Source: an uncultured Brachyspira sp.
Lineage (GTDB): Bacteria; Spirochaetota; Brachyspiria; Brachyspirales; Brachyspiraceae
Direction of reading: 5' to 3'
NCBI RefSeq assembly: GCF_944390845.1
Contig: NZ_CALXRM010000009.1
Location: 1-64,000 of the forward strand
Length of the DNA stretch: 64,000 bases
The position numbers and the translations under genes were made by a program. Positions 42,922 through 53,066 of the stretch are shown here, piece after piece (position 1 is the first letter of the stretch; every line of letters begins with the position of its first letter). The notes beneath the pieces were generated by a model. It was not told where the DNA came from. It saw only the letters and a program-made list of their open reading frames with translations, and searched no databases.

Positions 42922-43331
42922 ATATTATAAAGCTATTTATAAAAATTGTTCGCCTCTGGCAAGTTTACTTGACAGAACCTTATAGCGGACAATTTTTATT
43001 AGCAATAATAAAAAAATAATTTTTAAATATTAGAATTGAAATATAAAAGCGAGCCGAAGCCCTTAACTTAATTTATTAAGTTAAGCCTTTAGGCGTAGGC
43101 GAGCATAACAATAATAATAAATAATAATTTTTTAATATTATAAAGCTATTTATAAAAATTGTTCGCCTCTGGCAAATTTACTTGACAGAACCTTAGAGCG
43201 GACAATTTTTATTAGCAATAATAAAAAAATAATTTTTAAATATTAGAATTGAAATATAAAAGCGATCCGAAGCCCTTAACTTAATTTATTAAGTTAAGCC
43301 TTTAGGCGTAGGCAAGCATAACAATAATAAA
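42907..43331. repeat. Tandem duplication of a 213-bp block
   Basis: Copy 1 is 42907-43119 and copy 2 is 43120-43331, differing at a handful of bases (such as CAAGTTT/CAAATTT and GCGAGCC/GCGATCC). Each has a hairpin AAAAATTGTTCGC...GCGGACAATTTTT, which acts as a terminator in either direction, and a second perfect palindrome CTTAACTTAA-TTTA-TTAAGTTAAG. The block includes the last codons of the upstream gene. The 508-base gap 42922-43428 contains nothing else. Confidence 0.9.
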
Positions 43332-43443
43332 AAATATTTTGTTTCTTCTGCTTATTTATTGTTAATATGTATTTTATATTGTTTACTTAATTTATTTTAT
43401 AAGTATAATTATTGCATAAAAATTATTAATGAGATTTTATTTT

Positions 43444-44955
43444 ATGAGAAATACTTTATTTATTATTTTATCAGTGCTTTTTATAGCACTGTTTGCAATT
43501 ACTTGCAGCAGCGGTTTCAATCCTAGATATTATTATCAGCAAATGGCTAATGGTGATTCAGGCGGAGGAGATACAGAAGAACCAGATATAGGCGGAGAAG
43601 ATATTTTGAAGCCGGAAGAAGATCCATTTTATAATTATAATGGTGAAAGACCTTGGAATGAAGAAAATTACGGCGGATTTACGCTTAATCTTCATGATGA
43701 TTATGTAATTGCTGCTTCTTTTGGGCTTAAAAATGAACCTAGATATATGCTAATTAAAGACGATAAATGGAAATTGAAAGATTCTTCAAGAAATGAATAT
43801 TTTTATAACGGCACTAATACTAAAGCGGCCGGATTTACTGTAACAAAAGTAAAATATTATATGTATGAAAATATGAATCCTACTTTTTCATCAACAAGTG
43901 CATACAATAAAAGCGAAAGATTAAAAAGGTTCTGGTTCTACAGATTCACTGGTACAGCAGGACTTGAAACAGACAATTATTTGATAGCTATAGATAGATA
44001 TTCAAAATTAGTATTTGCATTTGCGATACCTGTAAAATGGAAAACTATTGTAGGAATACCAGCTCCTATGGAATGGGGATCTGTTGAATTGGGCTGGGAG
44101 GCTAGTGCTGACAGTGCTAATTTAAACAGTCAAATAAAATTTGCAGTTGATGGATTTAATTATTTTTATGAATACGATCCTGTTGGTATAGTTCTTCCAA
44201 ATGGAGATATAAAAATTTATAAATGGTGTTCAGATTCTATAGCAAATAATAATAGATATGCACCTAGAGTATATGGCGGTAAGATAGATTTAGGCAGACC
44301 TATCGCTAATGAAAATATTGAAGATGGACGCTCACCTTATATGCCTATAAAAATTGTTGAAAAAAATAAAATGGCTTTGCAGGTTCAGAATTTAGAAATA
44401 GAAAATATCAGTGCAAAAACTTTGAATACTAAATTTGGCGGAAAAACAGAATATTATGATTATGCTGGTTTTAGCTATGATATTAGATTTGCAGGCAGTT
44501 TAAATACTGAAGAGCCTGTCTTAAATACAGTAGCTTCGAAAGAAAAGCCTAGTTTATTTTTTGATTCTTTAACAACTGTAAATATAGGAGAGAGAAAAAG
44601 CCTAATTTCTACAGTTTATACCGCAGATATTCAATACGAAGATAAAGATGAAGTTTATTTTTCTTTAGATGCTGCTGTAACTATGTATGATAAAACATAT
44701 AAAATACCTCAGGTGGTTGGTGATGTTGTTTTAATAGAGCATCAAAAACCTATGATAAAGTTTAAATATGATAAAACACAAGATATGTTTGTATTTGATT
44801 CTTCTGTAGGAGATACTGCAAATATCTCTTATGATAAAAGTTTTACTCTTAAAAAAGGCGAAATTAAAGAATTTATAATTACAATAAAAAATGATACCAT
44901 AGGTGCAGATGAGACTGCAGGAGAAATAAAATTGATATATACATTATCATATTAA
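43444..44955 (+). CDS. Surface lipoprotein, smaller relative of the one at 38851
   Basis: Lipobox A-I-T-C (Cys 21 from the chosen start) followed by S-S-G-F-N-P-R-Y-Y-Y-Q-Q, which matches the paralogue. An acidic/Gly linker precedes a beta-rich domain with K-A-A-G-F-T-V-T-K-V-K-Y-Y-M-Y-E-N, A-Y-N-K-S-E-R-L-K-R-F-W-F-Y-R, N-Y-L-I-A-I-D-R-Y-S-K-L-V-F-A-F and Y-E-Y-D-P-V-G. These align with residues 60-200 of the larger protein. From about 330 it has its own beta-rich domain and lacks the 95-residue repeats. I chose ATG 43444 because it gives a normal signal peptide; ATG 43429 is also in frame. Function unknown. Confidence 0.75.
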   Translation: MRNTLFIILSVLFIALFAITCSSGFNPRYYYQQMANGDSGGGDTEEPDIGGEDILKPEEDPFYNYNGERPWNEENYGGFTLNLHDDYVIAASFGLKNEPRYMLIKDDKWKLKDSSRNEYFYNGTNTKAAGFTVTKVKYYMYENMNPTFSSTSAYNKSERLKRFWFYRFTGTAGLETDNYLIAIDRYSKLVFAFAIPVKWKTIVGIPAPMEWGSVELGWEASADSANLNSQIKFAVDGFNYFYEYDPVGIVLPNGDIKIYKWCSDSIANNNRYAPRVYGGKIDLGRPIANENIEDGRSPYMPIKIVEKNKMALQVQNLEIENISAKTLNTKFGGKTEYYDYAGFSYDIRFAGSLNTEEPVLNTVASKEKPSLFFDSLTTVNIGERKSLISTVYTADIQYEDKDEVYFSLDAAVTMYDKTYKIPQVVGDVVLIEHQKPMIKFKYDKTQDMFVFDSSVGDTANISYDKSFTLKKGEIKEFIITIKNDTIGADETAGEIKLIYTLSY

Positions 44956-45105
44956 AATACAACTTTTTTTAGAATAATTGTAATTTTTTTAAAAAATTAA
45001 TAAAAAGTAAAATATATACTGTTTATTTTCTTTAATAAATGGCTTATTTTATAAAAATAATTTGTTTAACTATAGGCTATACTATAATTTATTAAGGAAG
45101 TATTT

Positions 45106-45789
45106 ATGTATAATGATTTTTATGAAAACCGCCTGCAATATAGTAATGCCGATATTGTAAACGAAAAACAAATGCTGGCTTCTATTATATCTAATGGTAT
45201 ATCTTTAGAGAAAGCAAATACTATAGTAGACAAGCTTTATTATAATTTTTATAATTTGTATAATATAGTAAATGCTTCAGAAAAAGAGTTATTAAAGGTA
45301 AAAGGTCTTAATGAGAAGAAAATAAAACTTATTAAGAATATACCTTCTCTGTTAGAATATTATTTATTAAGCAGCTTAAAAATTAATGCCCCTCATTTTA
45401 AGAAAAAGGATTTAATCAATTATCTTATAGTGAAATTGGGAAAATTAAAATTTGAAACTTTTTGCATAGTTTGTTTAGATGTAAATAAAAGGTTTATATC
45501 TATGGAGAATATATTTAGAGGAACAATAGATTCTGCTACTATATATCCGAGAGATTTAGTGGAAAAATCTTTATCTCTTGGTGCTAGTTACGTTATAATA
45601 ACACATAATCACCCTTCTGGCATAGCAAAACCTTCAAAAGAAGATATTGATATTACTGAGGTATTGTATAAAGCATTTAAGATGGTTGATATAAGAATGC
45701 TGGATCATATTATCATTGCCGGGAATTCTTTTTATAGCTTTAGAGAAGATGGAGTCTTTGATAAGTATAAAAAAGAAGCGGAGGTGTGA
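45106..45789 (+). CDS. radC: RadC-family JAMM protein
   Basis: 227 residues with a helix-hairpin-helix-like N-terminus (K-V-K-G-L-N-E-K-K-I-K-L-I) and a JAMM metalloprotease-like domain from about 110. The metal motif is H-N-H-P-S-G (His 167, His 169) followed by an Asp about ten residues later (S-K-E-D). The family was named for DNA repair, but its true role is unsettled. The gene overlaps the following regulator by four bases, an arrangement implying co-expression. AAGGAAG precedes the start. Confidence 0.93.
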   Translation: MYNDFYENRLQYSNADIVNEKQMLASIISNGISLEKANTIVDKLYYNFYNLYNIVNASEKELLKVKGLNEKKIKLIKNIPSLLEYYLLSSLKINAPHFKKKDLINYLIVKLGKLKFETFCIVCLDVNKRFISMENIFRGTIDSATIYPRDLVEKSLSLGASYVIITHNHPSGIAKPSKEDIDITEVLYKAFKMVDIRMLDHIIIAGNSFYSFREDGVFDKYKKEAEV

Positions 45790-45791
45790 AT

Positions 45792-46214
45792 ATGCTTACT
45801 ACTAATTTGAAAAAACCTTTTTATAATAGTATAGTCAGCGACAGCAAAACAGAAGATGATAATAATAAAAAAGAAAGACCGATAGATTATGAAGAATTAA
45901 TATCTTCAGTTGGTAAAAATATACGTGCCATAAGAAAATCACAAATGAAAACTATATCAGAAATAGCAGAAGTGTCTGGCATATCTTCTAAATATTTACA
46001 AAGCGTTGAAGTAGGAAAAAGAAATATATCAATAACTAATTTAAATAAAATAGCAAAAACCTTGAATGTTCCTATAGCTATATTTTTTAGTTATGATCAT
46101 ATAGAAAAGACAAAAAAATTACTATGCATAGCAAACAAATTAAAGAATTATTCCACATTGCAGTTATCAAATATAGATACAATTATAAAGGATTTGAAAA
46201 ATATAATCGATTAA
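45792..46214 (+). CDS. XRE-family DNA-binding protein
   Basis: A 140-residue transcription regulator. The Cro/C1 helix-turn-helix lies at about residues 36-90: I-R-A-I-R-K-S-Q-M-K-T-I-S-E-I-A-E, S-G-I-S-S-K-Y-L-Q-S-V-E-V-G-K-R-N-I-S and L-N-K-I-A-K-T-L-N-V-P. The N-terminal 30 residues are charged and probably disordered. The C-terminal 45 have helical character and may dimerise. I chose the ATG at 45792 because GAGGTG ends six bases before it; the GTG at 45786 overlaps the radC stop. Its target is unknown. Confidence 0.88.
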   Translation: MLTTNLKKPFYNSIVSDSKTEDDNNKKERPIDYEELISSVGKNIRAIRKSQMKTISEIAEVSGISSKYLQSVEVGKRNISITNLNKIAKTLNVPIAIFFSYDHIEKTKKLLCIANKLKNYSTLQLSNIDTIIKDLKNIID

Positions 46215-46238
46215 TCAATTTTATTTCTTATGTTTTGG

Positions 46239-46280
46239 GAGAATGAATCTTTAGTATTATAAGGTTCATTCTCTTTTTTT
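46239..46280 (+). terminator. Terminator after the XRE regulator
   Basis: GAGAATGAATCTT pairs with AAGGTTCATTCTC (one mismatch) around an AT-rich loop, then TTTTTTTA. Confidence 0.85.
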
Positions 46281-46442
46281 ATGTAATTTTATACAGTTAT
46301 AAACATAATATTTTTTGAAATAAAATAAATATTTCTTATATATTTTTAAAGTATTCCGAAAATTTAAAAATAGATTTATTTTTACTTAAATATTACAATT
46401 TTAGTTTTATTAATATAGTATATTTTAAGAGGAGATTTGTTT

Positions 46443-48644
46443 ATGGCAACAACAGGAGCTTTTCTTGATGAAGTATATAAAAATGCAGTTGACGCTGAAG
46501 TTAATAAGAGAAGTACAACTCTTTCTAATTTAGCGGACAATGCTAGAGATTATCAAAGGCAAATTTCTGCTTATGAAGATTTGAAAGCTAGACTTGATAC
46601 TCTTGCTACAGCTTCAAAAGAATTATATGGTTTCCGTTCCCCTTTTAGAAATTTTGTAGGTGTAGGAGATGGTATTCCGGATTATTTTACTGTTACTGCA
46701 AACAGAGTTGCCAATACTACAACTTATGATATAGGTATTAGAGATATAGCAGCCAGTCAAAAATTCTCCTCAAAAGCATTCAATATGGCTGATACTTTGC
46801 CGGCAGGAAAGATAGTATTAAAAATAGGCGAAGAAGAAACTACTATAGATTTTGCAGGCGGAAGCTTGGTAAATTTACAGAAAGCCATTGATAAAGCATT
46901 CGGTAAAAAAATCAAAACTACAATAACACAAAAATCAAGAAATTTACAAGTTCTTACTATGGATTTAGTAAAAACAGGCTCTAAAAATATAGTTGAAGTT
47001 GTAAGCGATGATTCCGGCATATTGAAAGAATTGAATATGTTTACAAGAAGACCTTACAGATATTTAGGTCATATATTTAATCAGGAACTTTTAAGCAAAT
47101 GGAAAGATGAATCAGATAATTTAACTACTAATTATATGGTAAAAAATGACTTTATAGTTCTTCAAGGCGAAAATAAATTATCACTTCCTTTACATAGAGA
47201 AGCAGAGGCTAATGAAAACATTACTTTATCAATAACAGCAAGAGTTTCAGATACTTTAGATGATGAAGAAGCACCTATTATGCCTCCTACAGTAGATTTA
47301 TCTATACCAGATACAGGAATGACATTTAATAAGATAGATAGTGTAATTTATAAAGATGTAGAGTTATACGGAGAAGGTTTATCTCCAGCTGATAGCTCAA
47401 GAACTTTTGAAGATATAAAGAAATATAAAGATGCTTTAGAGGCAGAACGTAAAGCTAAGGAAGGAAAGGAAGCAGAGGCACCAGAACCTATAGATGAGGT
47501 TGGATTTAATTCTGAAATAATAGGAGTTAAATATATTAATAAAGCAGGTGATGAAGTAGAGAAATTCTTTGCTTTACCTACTATAAGTGCATCTTGGCAA
47601 AGACTTAATATACCAATAGGCGGACAGTTTGAACCTGGCGATGTTATAACAGAAGTTGTTTTAATAAATAAAAATGCCGGTTATAATGTATTTTATAAAG
47701 ATTTGCTTATAGAAGATATGGGCAGGGAAGAAGATGCTCCTAACTATTTGATATCAGAAGCTACAGATGCCAGAGCTTCTATAGACGGAATCGATGTATT
47801 AAGTGATACTAATGAATTCAATGATGTTGTTGATGGTCTTAATATAACAGCTAAAAAAGTTACTCCTGAAGCATTTGCCACTACTATTGAAGTAGATAAA
47901 GAAGGTGTAGTTAATGCTATAGCTAATTTTATAAGAGCATACAACGAAGTAATAGACTTATTAAATGATACTACTCAAAGACCTTTATCAAGAGATATAA
48001 GAGACGGACTTGAAGCTATGAATAGAACCGATTTAAACGATTTGGCTACTACTTTAGGAATAGAGTTTAATGTTGATATGACAGATGACGCTTTGAGAAA
48101 AAAATTATATTATGTTGGTGTATTTAGCGGTAATGGACTTGTAAGCACTATATCACAGCGTGTAAGAATGATAGTTGCTGATTCTTATGAAACAGAATAC
48201 GGCGAAGAATTAGCACTTCTTGACCAAATAGGTATAAACAGAGGTAATGCTGGTGAGGATTGGTCAAAAGTTAAAAAAGGTTTCTTACAGGTTGATGAAG
48301 AAAAATTTATGAATAAAATTGAAACTCAAATGGACGGTATAGAAGAATTATTCTCTAATGATACAACAGGAGATGATATACCAGATACAGGTGTTGCTTA
48401 TGCTATGAGTGACTTTGTTACTCCTTATTCTCAAACAAGAGGTATTGTTGAAAATAGTATTACAATGACAAAAAGCCGTTTAGAAGATAATAAAAAACGT
48501 ATGGATGCTGAAAAAGACAGAATTGAAGAATATAGACAACAGAGACTTGCTTCATATTATCAGATGCAGGCAGAATTACAGCAAGCAGAAAGAGAAAGAA
48601 AGAGACTTGAATCTTCTTTGAATCCAAATAATGGCGGTAACTAA
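46443..48644 (+). CDS. fliD: Flagellar filament cap protein FliD
   Basis: Caps the growing periplasmic flagellar filament and helps flagellin fold. The 733-residue protein begins M-A-T-T-G-A-F-L-D-E-V-Y-K and has D0/D1 helices at both ends: residues 10-60 (D-N-A-R-D-Y-Q-R-Q-I-S-A-Y-E-D-L-K-A-R-L) and 660-733 (K-S-R-L-E-D-N-K-K-R-M-D-A-E-K-D-R-I-E-E-Y). The middle contains FliD_N and FliD_C-like regions with A-R-A-S-I-D-G-I-D-V-L and I-A-N-F-I-R-A-Y-N-E-V-I-D-L-L-N. The start is ATG 46443, seven bases after AGGAGA. Length is in the range seen in spirochaetes. Confidence 0.93.
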   Translation: MATTGAFLDEVYKNAVDAEVNKRSTTLSNLADNARDYQRQISAYEDLKARLDTLATASKELYGFRSPFRNFVGVGDGIPDYFTVTANRVANTTTYDIGIRDIAASQKFSSKAFNMADTLPAGKIVLKIGEEETTIDFAGGSLVNLQKAIDKAFGKKIKTTITQKSRNLQVLTMDLVKTGSKNIVEVVSDDSGILKELNMFTRRPYRYLGHIFNQELLSKWKDESDNLTTNYMVKNDFIVLQGENKLSLPLHREAEANENITLSITARVSDTLDDEEAPIMPPTVDLSIPDTGMTFNKIDSVIYKDVELYGEGLSPADSSRTFEDIKKYKDALEAERKAKEGKEAEAPEPIDEVGFNSEIIGVKYINKAGDEVEKFFALPTISASWQRLNIPIGGQFEPGDVITEVVLINKNAGYNVFYKDLLIEDMGREEDAPNYLISEATDARASIDGIDVLSDTNEFNDVVDGLNITAKKVTPEAFATTIEVDKEGVVNAIANFIRAYNEVIDLLNDTTQRPLSRDIRDGLEAMNRTDLNDLATTLGIEFNVDMTDDALRKKLYYVGVFSGNGLVSTISQRVRMIVADSYETEYGEELALLDQIGINRGNAGEDWSKVKKGFLQVDEEKFMNKIETQMDGIEELFSNDTTGDDIPDTGVAYAMSDFVTPYSQTRGIVENSITMTKSRLEDNKKRMDAEKDRIEEYRQQRLASYYQMQAELQQAERERKRLESSLNPNNGGN

Positions 48645-48674
48645 TTTTATATTAATAAATAATTTTTATTTATT

Positions 48675-49426
48675 AAAAAACTTGGTCTTGTATTAGGCGG
48701 CGTTTGAAGCAGAGGAGTTTATTATATAGGGGTATGGAAGTATCTAATAGAATCGGTTATATGATAAAGTGAGTTCTATTTCTGATAATTCTGTTGGTGA
48801 TTTTAGTGCCTATCTTTTGGCTATGAATAATTATAGTATATATGAAAAAGTTTGGAAAGAGAAAATTTTAACTGCTAAAGATTTTAATATTTATAAATCA
48901 TTTCTTTTCGGAATATTTTCAAGATACAGATTAATAGAAATTATAGATAAATATATCGATTTAAATCTTATATCAGATTATCATTTTTTTATGTTCAAAG
49001 TATAGAAAACCTTTTTTTGTTGAAGCTCAATATTTTAAATGAAATGGCAATTCTAATGAAATAATAAAAAAAATACTTCTTGCTACTTCTGCATTATTAG
49101 CTGTATTTCCAGCATAAAAAATTGATTATAATTATTATATTGACGGATGTTATACTGATGATTCTACTATAGAGCCTCTTTATAGTTATGAGAATTGTAC
49201 AGATATTATAGTTGTACATTTAGATTATAAGAAGCCTGTTAAAAAGAAATATAATGTAAATATTTATGAAATGTATCCTTCAAAGAATTTAGGCAATTTT
49301 GTAAGATGTGCTTTAGATTTCTCTCCAAAAAATGCTGCCAAAAGAATAGAGCAGGGTTATAATGATTCTAAAGAATTTTTTAAATCAAATAAAAAATATA
49401 CAGTGTATTTAAATATTTTTTCTTAA
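48675..49426 (+). pseudogene. Dead patatin-like phospholipase gene
   Basis: The first part reads L-G-L-V-L-G-G-V-stop-S-R-G-V-Y-Y-I-G-V-W-K-Y-L-I-E, a patatin oxyanion motif (G-G-G-G-S-R-G) with the third and fourth Gly changed to Val and stop. After a frame change, S-I-S-D-N-S-V-G-D at about 48772 marks the nucleophile-elbow region (normally G-T-S-V-G). A third part reads Y-I-D-G-C-Y-T-D-D-S at about 49137, the catalytic D-G, and continues to N-I-F-S-stop at 49426. At least two frame breaks and a stop show decay. A 78-residue frame at 48769-49005 is only a fragment. The remainder of 48645-49590 has no other gene. Confidence 0.8.
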
Positions 49427-49590
49427 TCAATTAACATAATTCAGTTATCATAATATAATAAAAACTATTGTTTTTTACATATTATAAAAAATCATGTTTA
49501 TTTATACATTAATAATATTGACTTTTTTGATAATTCTATTATTATAAAAGCCATTAAAATAATGTGTATAAATATAGTAAGGTTATGGGA

Positions 49591-52500
49591 ATGAATACTA
49601 GGGGTAACTCTAAAAAGAAAATTAAAGAAAATGATAATCCTTTTTTAAATCTTAATGCTACTGCTAAGGAAAATGATGAATTAGCGAAAGCATCTATAAA
49701 AACTATAGCTAATAGTGTAGTTATTACAGAAAGTGATAATAAAAGAATAGATAGAAACAAAAAAGAGGAATCTGTAGAAATAATAGATCCTTCAAGAAAG
49801 GATTGGCTATATTATACAAGATCCCCATTAATGGATAATTATAGGGATAATCTTTATAGGGAATATTATGGTTTGTCTGTATTATTATCTGTAAGGGGTG
49901 ATAATAACAATGAGAGAACTCTAGGTCTTTCTTTAAAATTGATAGATATAGAAAATAAAAAAGAATTAAGAGTAGGCGAGCTTGAGAACTTTTTATTTTC
50001 ATGCGTTATTGGAGATAAGCAAAATATAGAAGACAGTGAATATAAAATAGAACTTGAAGATTTCAGTAAGGCTGAAGCAAAATTAATAAGATTTTTAAAT
50101 AATTTATATGCTGAGGCTAGACATATACAAGAAAATGGTAAATTATGGTTTAAAGATTATAATGCTTATCAATGTTTGATATTATTAAAAGATATTCATA
50201 ATATAAGGCTTGAAAGCAGAGTTATAACTTTCAGTGATGATGTACTAAATTTACAATTGGAAAGCTATTATAATGAACAAAAAGATTTAGTACTTAATTT
50301 GAATATTAAAGATGTTGATTTAAATAGAGTTTATACATTCGGTGAGAATTGTGATTTTGTACTTTATAAAGATATATTTTATGAAACAAATCCTTCATAT
50401 CCAAAGATAAAGAAGAATATTTTTAAAGACAGTATAGTAGTAAAAAAAGATTATATAAAAGATTTCTGTTCAAGAGTACTTCCTAATCTTAAAAAAGATT
50501 TTGATAATATAGAACTTCCTGAAGATATTAGAGACAATGATATATTAGCATTTCCTGCTCAGGCATTGGTATTTTTAGATTATGACGGAACTAATGTATT
50601 TTCAACTATTAAGTTTAAATATGGTTCTTTTACAGTAGATCCTTATTCCGGAAAGTTTACCAGCAGTAATATGTTTGATAATGAAGTTACAGAGATTTAC
50701 AGAGATACTGAAAAGGAAGAATATTTCTGCAGAACATTATCAAAATATTTGGAGAAAGTAGGTGATTATACTTTTGCAACTGATGATGATGAGAAAATAT
50801 TTTATTTATGCTATAAAATACTTCCGGCACTTCAGGACAGAGGTTGGACTTGTTATTATAGTGAATCTTTCAAATCATTAAAATTAAATGTTAAGCCTTT
50901 AAAAATGAGAGTTTCTTTAACTAAAGATATTAACTTCTTTGAGATTAATTTTTCTTTTGAAGGCGTTAAAGAAATACATGATTTATCAGATATTGTAAAA
51001 GCAGTAAAAGTTGAGAATAAAGAATATATAAGACTTCAGAATGGTTCTTTTGTGCCTATAGATTTGGAAGTAATTGATTATATAGCTAAGATGTTTAAAG
51101 AAAATCCTATAGAACAGAAAGAGAATAATAGATATTTACTTCCTATGTTCAGTGCTCCTTATTTTGCTGATATGTTGGAGAAGCATAGCGGTATAGAGTT
51201 AGATTTAGATGATAATGCTATGGATACAATAGCTAATATAAAAAAGGTGGATTATGATGAAACTCCTCCAAAAACTATTGTAGGGGATTTCAGAAGCTAT
51301 CAATTAGTAGGTTATAAATGGCTTAGAAAGTTAGCTGATATGTCATTGAATGGAATACTTGCCGATGATATGGGACTTGGAAAGAGTTTTCAGACTATAG
51401 CTACTATATTAAAAGAAAAAGAAAATGGTTCAAAACTTACATCATTAGTTGTTGCTCCTACTTCATGCGTTGCTAACTGGGAATGTGAGATTAAGAAATT
51501 TGCTCCTTCTCTTGAAGTAATAGTTTTATCTGGTAATTTAAAAACTAGAATGAAAAAAATCAGAGCAGTAAGCAATTATGATGTGGCAGTGATATCTTAT
51601 TCAACATTAAGAAGAGATGTTAAAGCATTAAGCGAAAATGAATTTAATTATTTAATACTTGATGAGGCACAGCATATAAAGAATGCCAATACTCAAAATG
51701 CAAAAATGGTAAAAAGTTTAAAATCGTTAAAAAGACTTGCATTAAGCGGTACTCCTATAGAAAATAGTATAAGTGAGATGTGGTCAATGTTTGATTTTCT
51801 TATGCCTGGTTTCTTGGGTAAGCATAAAGATTTTGTTGAAGATTATGAGGCTCCTATACTTGCTGGTTTGGATAGTTCAAGCGAGGCTTTAGATAATTTA
51901 AAAACTAGAATAGCACCTTTTATATTAAGAAGATTAAAAACTGATGTTCTTAAAGATTTGCCTCCAAAACATACGGTTGTAAGTTATTGCGATTTAACAA
52001 AAGATCAGAAAGAACTTTATATGTCTATACTTGAAGCTGCAAGAATAGAAATATTTGAAACAGTTAAGCGTAAAGGTTTTGCTCAATCACATATAGAAAT
52101 ATTTTCAGCATTAACAAGATTAAGACAAGTATGCTGTCACCCAAGATTAATGCATGATGATTTGAGAGGAGAAAGCCATACAAGCGGTAAATTTAATATG
52201 TTCATAGAGATGATTAAAGAAGCTATTGCAGGCGGACATAGCGTATTAGTATTTAGTTCATTTACAAGAATGCTTAATCTTATGCGAGGAGCTTTCAAAA
52301 AGTTAGGTATAGATTATTTCTATTTGGACGGTGCTACAAAGGATAGAATGGATTTAGTTCATAGATTCAATGCCGGAGAAGTGCCTATATTCTTACTTAG
52401 TTTAAAAGCTGCTGGTACAGGACTTACTTTAACACAAGCTGATACAGTAATGCATTATGATTTATGGTGGAATCCTGCTGTTGAAGATCAAGCTACTGAC

Positions 52501-52686
52501 AGAGCCTACAGAATAGGTCAGAAACGCGTTGTAACTAATTATAAGCTTATTACAAGAGGAACTATAGAGGAAAAGATATTAGAACTTCAAAATAAGAAGC
52601 GTGTATTGATTGATACCGTTGTAGGCGATTCTATGGGTGATATTAATAAATTAAGCTGGGACGAAGTAAAGAATCTTATTAATTAA
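49591..52686 (+). CDS. SNF2-family helicase
   Basis: A double-stranded DNA translocase of the Swi2/Snf2 type. About 1031 residues. The first 560 residues contain beta-rich regions of the bacterial SNF2-associated domain. The helicase part starts with Q-L-V-G-Y-K-W-L, Walker A L-A-D-D-M-G-L-G-K-S, Walker B L-D-E-A-Q-H, L-S-G-T-P-I-E-N-S, then the C-terminal lobe with V-L-V-F-S-S-F-T, F-L-L-S-L-K-A-A-G-T-G-L-T-L and D-R-A-Y-R-I-G-Q. Its process is unknown; such proteins can act in transcription recycling or defence. I prefer ATG 49591 because TAAGG lies eight bases upstream; the frame is open to GTG 49564. Confidence 0.93.
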   Translation: MNTRGNSKKKIKENDNPFLNLNATAKENDELAKASIKTIANSVVITESDNKRIDRNKKEESVEIIDPSRKDWLYYTRSPLMDNYRDNLYREYYGLSVLLSVRGDNNNERTLGLSLKLIDIENKKELRVGELENFLFSCVIGDKQNIEDSEYKIELEDFSKAEAKLIRFLNNLYAEARHIQENGKLWFKDYNAYQCLILLKDIHNIRLESRVITFSDDVLNLQLESYYNEQKDLVLNLNIKDVDLNRVYTFGENCDFVLYKDIFYETNPSYPKIKKNIFKDSIVVKKDYIKDFCSRVLPNLKKDFDNIELPEDIRDNDILAFPAQALVFLDYDGTNVFSTIKFKYGSFTVDPYSGKFTSSNMFDNEVTEIYRDTEKEEYFCRTLSKYLEKVGDYTFATDDDEKIFYLCYKILPALQDRGWTCYYSESFKSLKLNVKPLKMRVSLTKDINFFEINFSFEGVKEIHDLSDIVKAVKVENKEYIRLQNGSFVPIDLEVIDYIAKMFKENPIEQKENNRYLLPMFSAPYFADMLEKHSGIELDLDDNAMDTIANIKKVDYDETPPKTIVGDFRSYQLVGYKWLRKLADMSLNGILADDMGLGKSFQTIATILKEKENGSKLTSLVVAPTSCVANWECEIKKFAPSLEVIVLSGNLKTRMKKIRAVSNYDVAVISYSTLRRDVKALSENEFNYLILDEAQHIKNANTQNAKMVKSLKSLKRLALSGTPIENSISEMWSMFDFLMPGFLGKHKDFVEDYEAPILAGLDSSSEALDNLKTRIAPFILRRLKTDVLKDLPPKHTVVSYCDLTKDQKELYMSILEAARIEIFETVKRKGFAQSHIEIFSALTRLRQVCCHPRLMHDDLRGESHTSGKFNMFIEMIKEAIAGGHSVLVFSSFTRMLNLMRGAFKKLGIDYFYLDGATKDRMDLVHRFNAGEVPIFLLSLKAAGTGLTLTQADTVMHYDLWWNPAVEDQATDRAYRIGQKRVVTNYKLITRGTIEEKILELQNKKRVLIDTVVGDSMGDINKLSWDEVKNLIN

Positions 52687-52717
52687 AATTTATATTTGTA
52701 TACTATACCTAATAGTA

Positions 52718-53066
52718 TATACATAAATAACTATATTTTGTCAAAATAATTTTTTTAATTTAAAATATTTGCCGGGCTTTGCCCACCACTTTGTGTGCTT
52801 CGCAAGCACCCCACTTCTTTTGCGACCGAAGGGAGTACCTTTAGGTATGCCACAAAGAAGCTATATTCTCGACAAGCTCGGATACGCTTCGCGAAAGGCT
52901 ACATATAGGCTTTAATTTAAAAATTATCTTACATGTAAGACAAAATTAGTATGATTTAGTACTAATTCTATCCTTGCACTTTTTGGTTCTTTGACGAAGT
53001 CCGCAGAGCGTATGCGGCGGGAAAAAGAACAATAAAAAAATGACAAACTTAAAAATTTTCAGTATA
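52718..53066. repeat. Interspersed repeat element, copy D
   Basis: Left end TATACATAAATAACTATA then TTTTGTCA; right end TGACAAACTTAAAAATTTTC. The inside has GGGCTTTGCCCACCACTTTG, CGACCGAAGGGAGTACCTTT, GGATACGCTTCGCGAA and AGTATGATTTAGTACTAATT in the same order as copy C. It directly abuts copy E. Confidence 0.78.
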
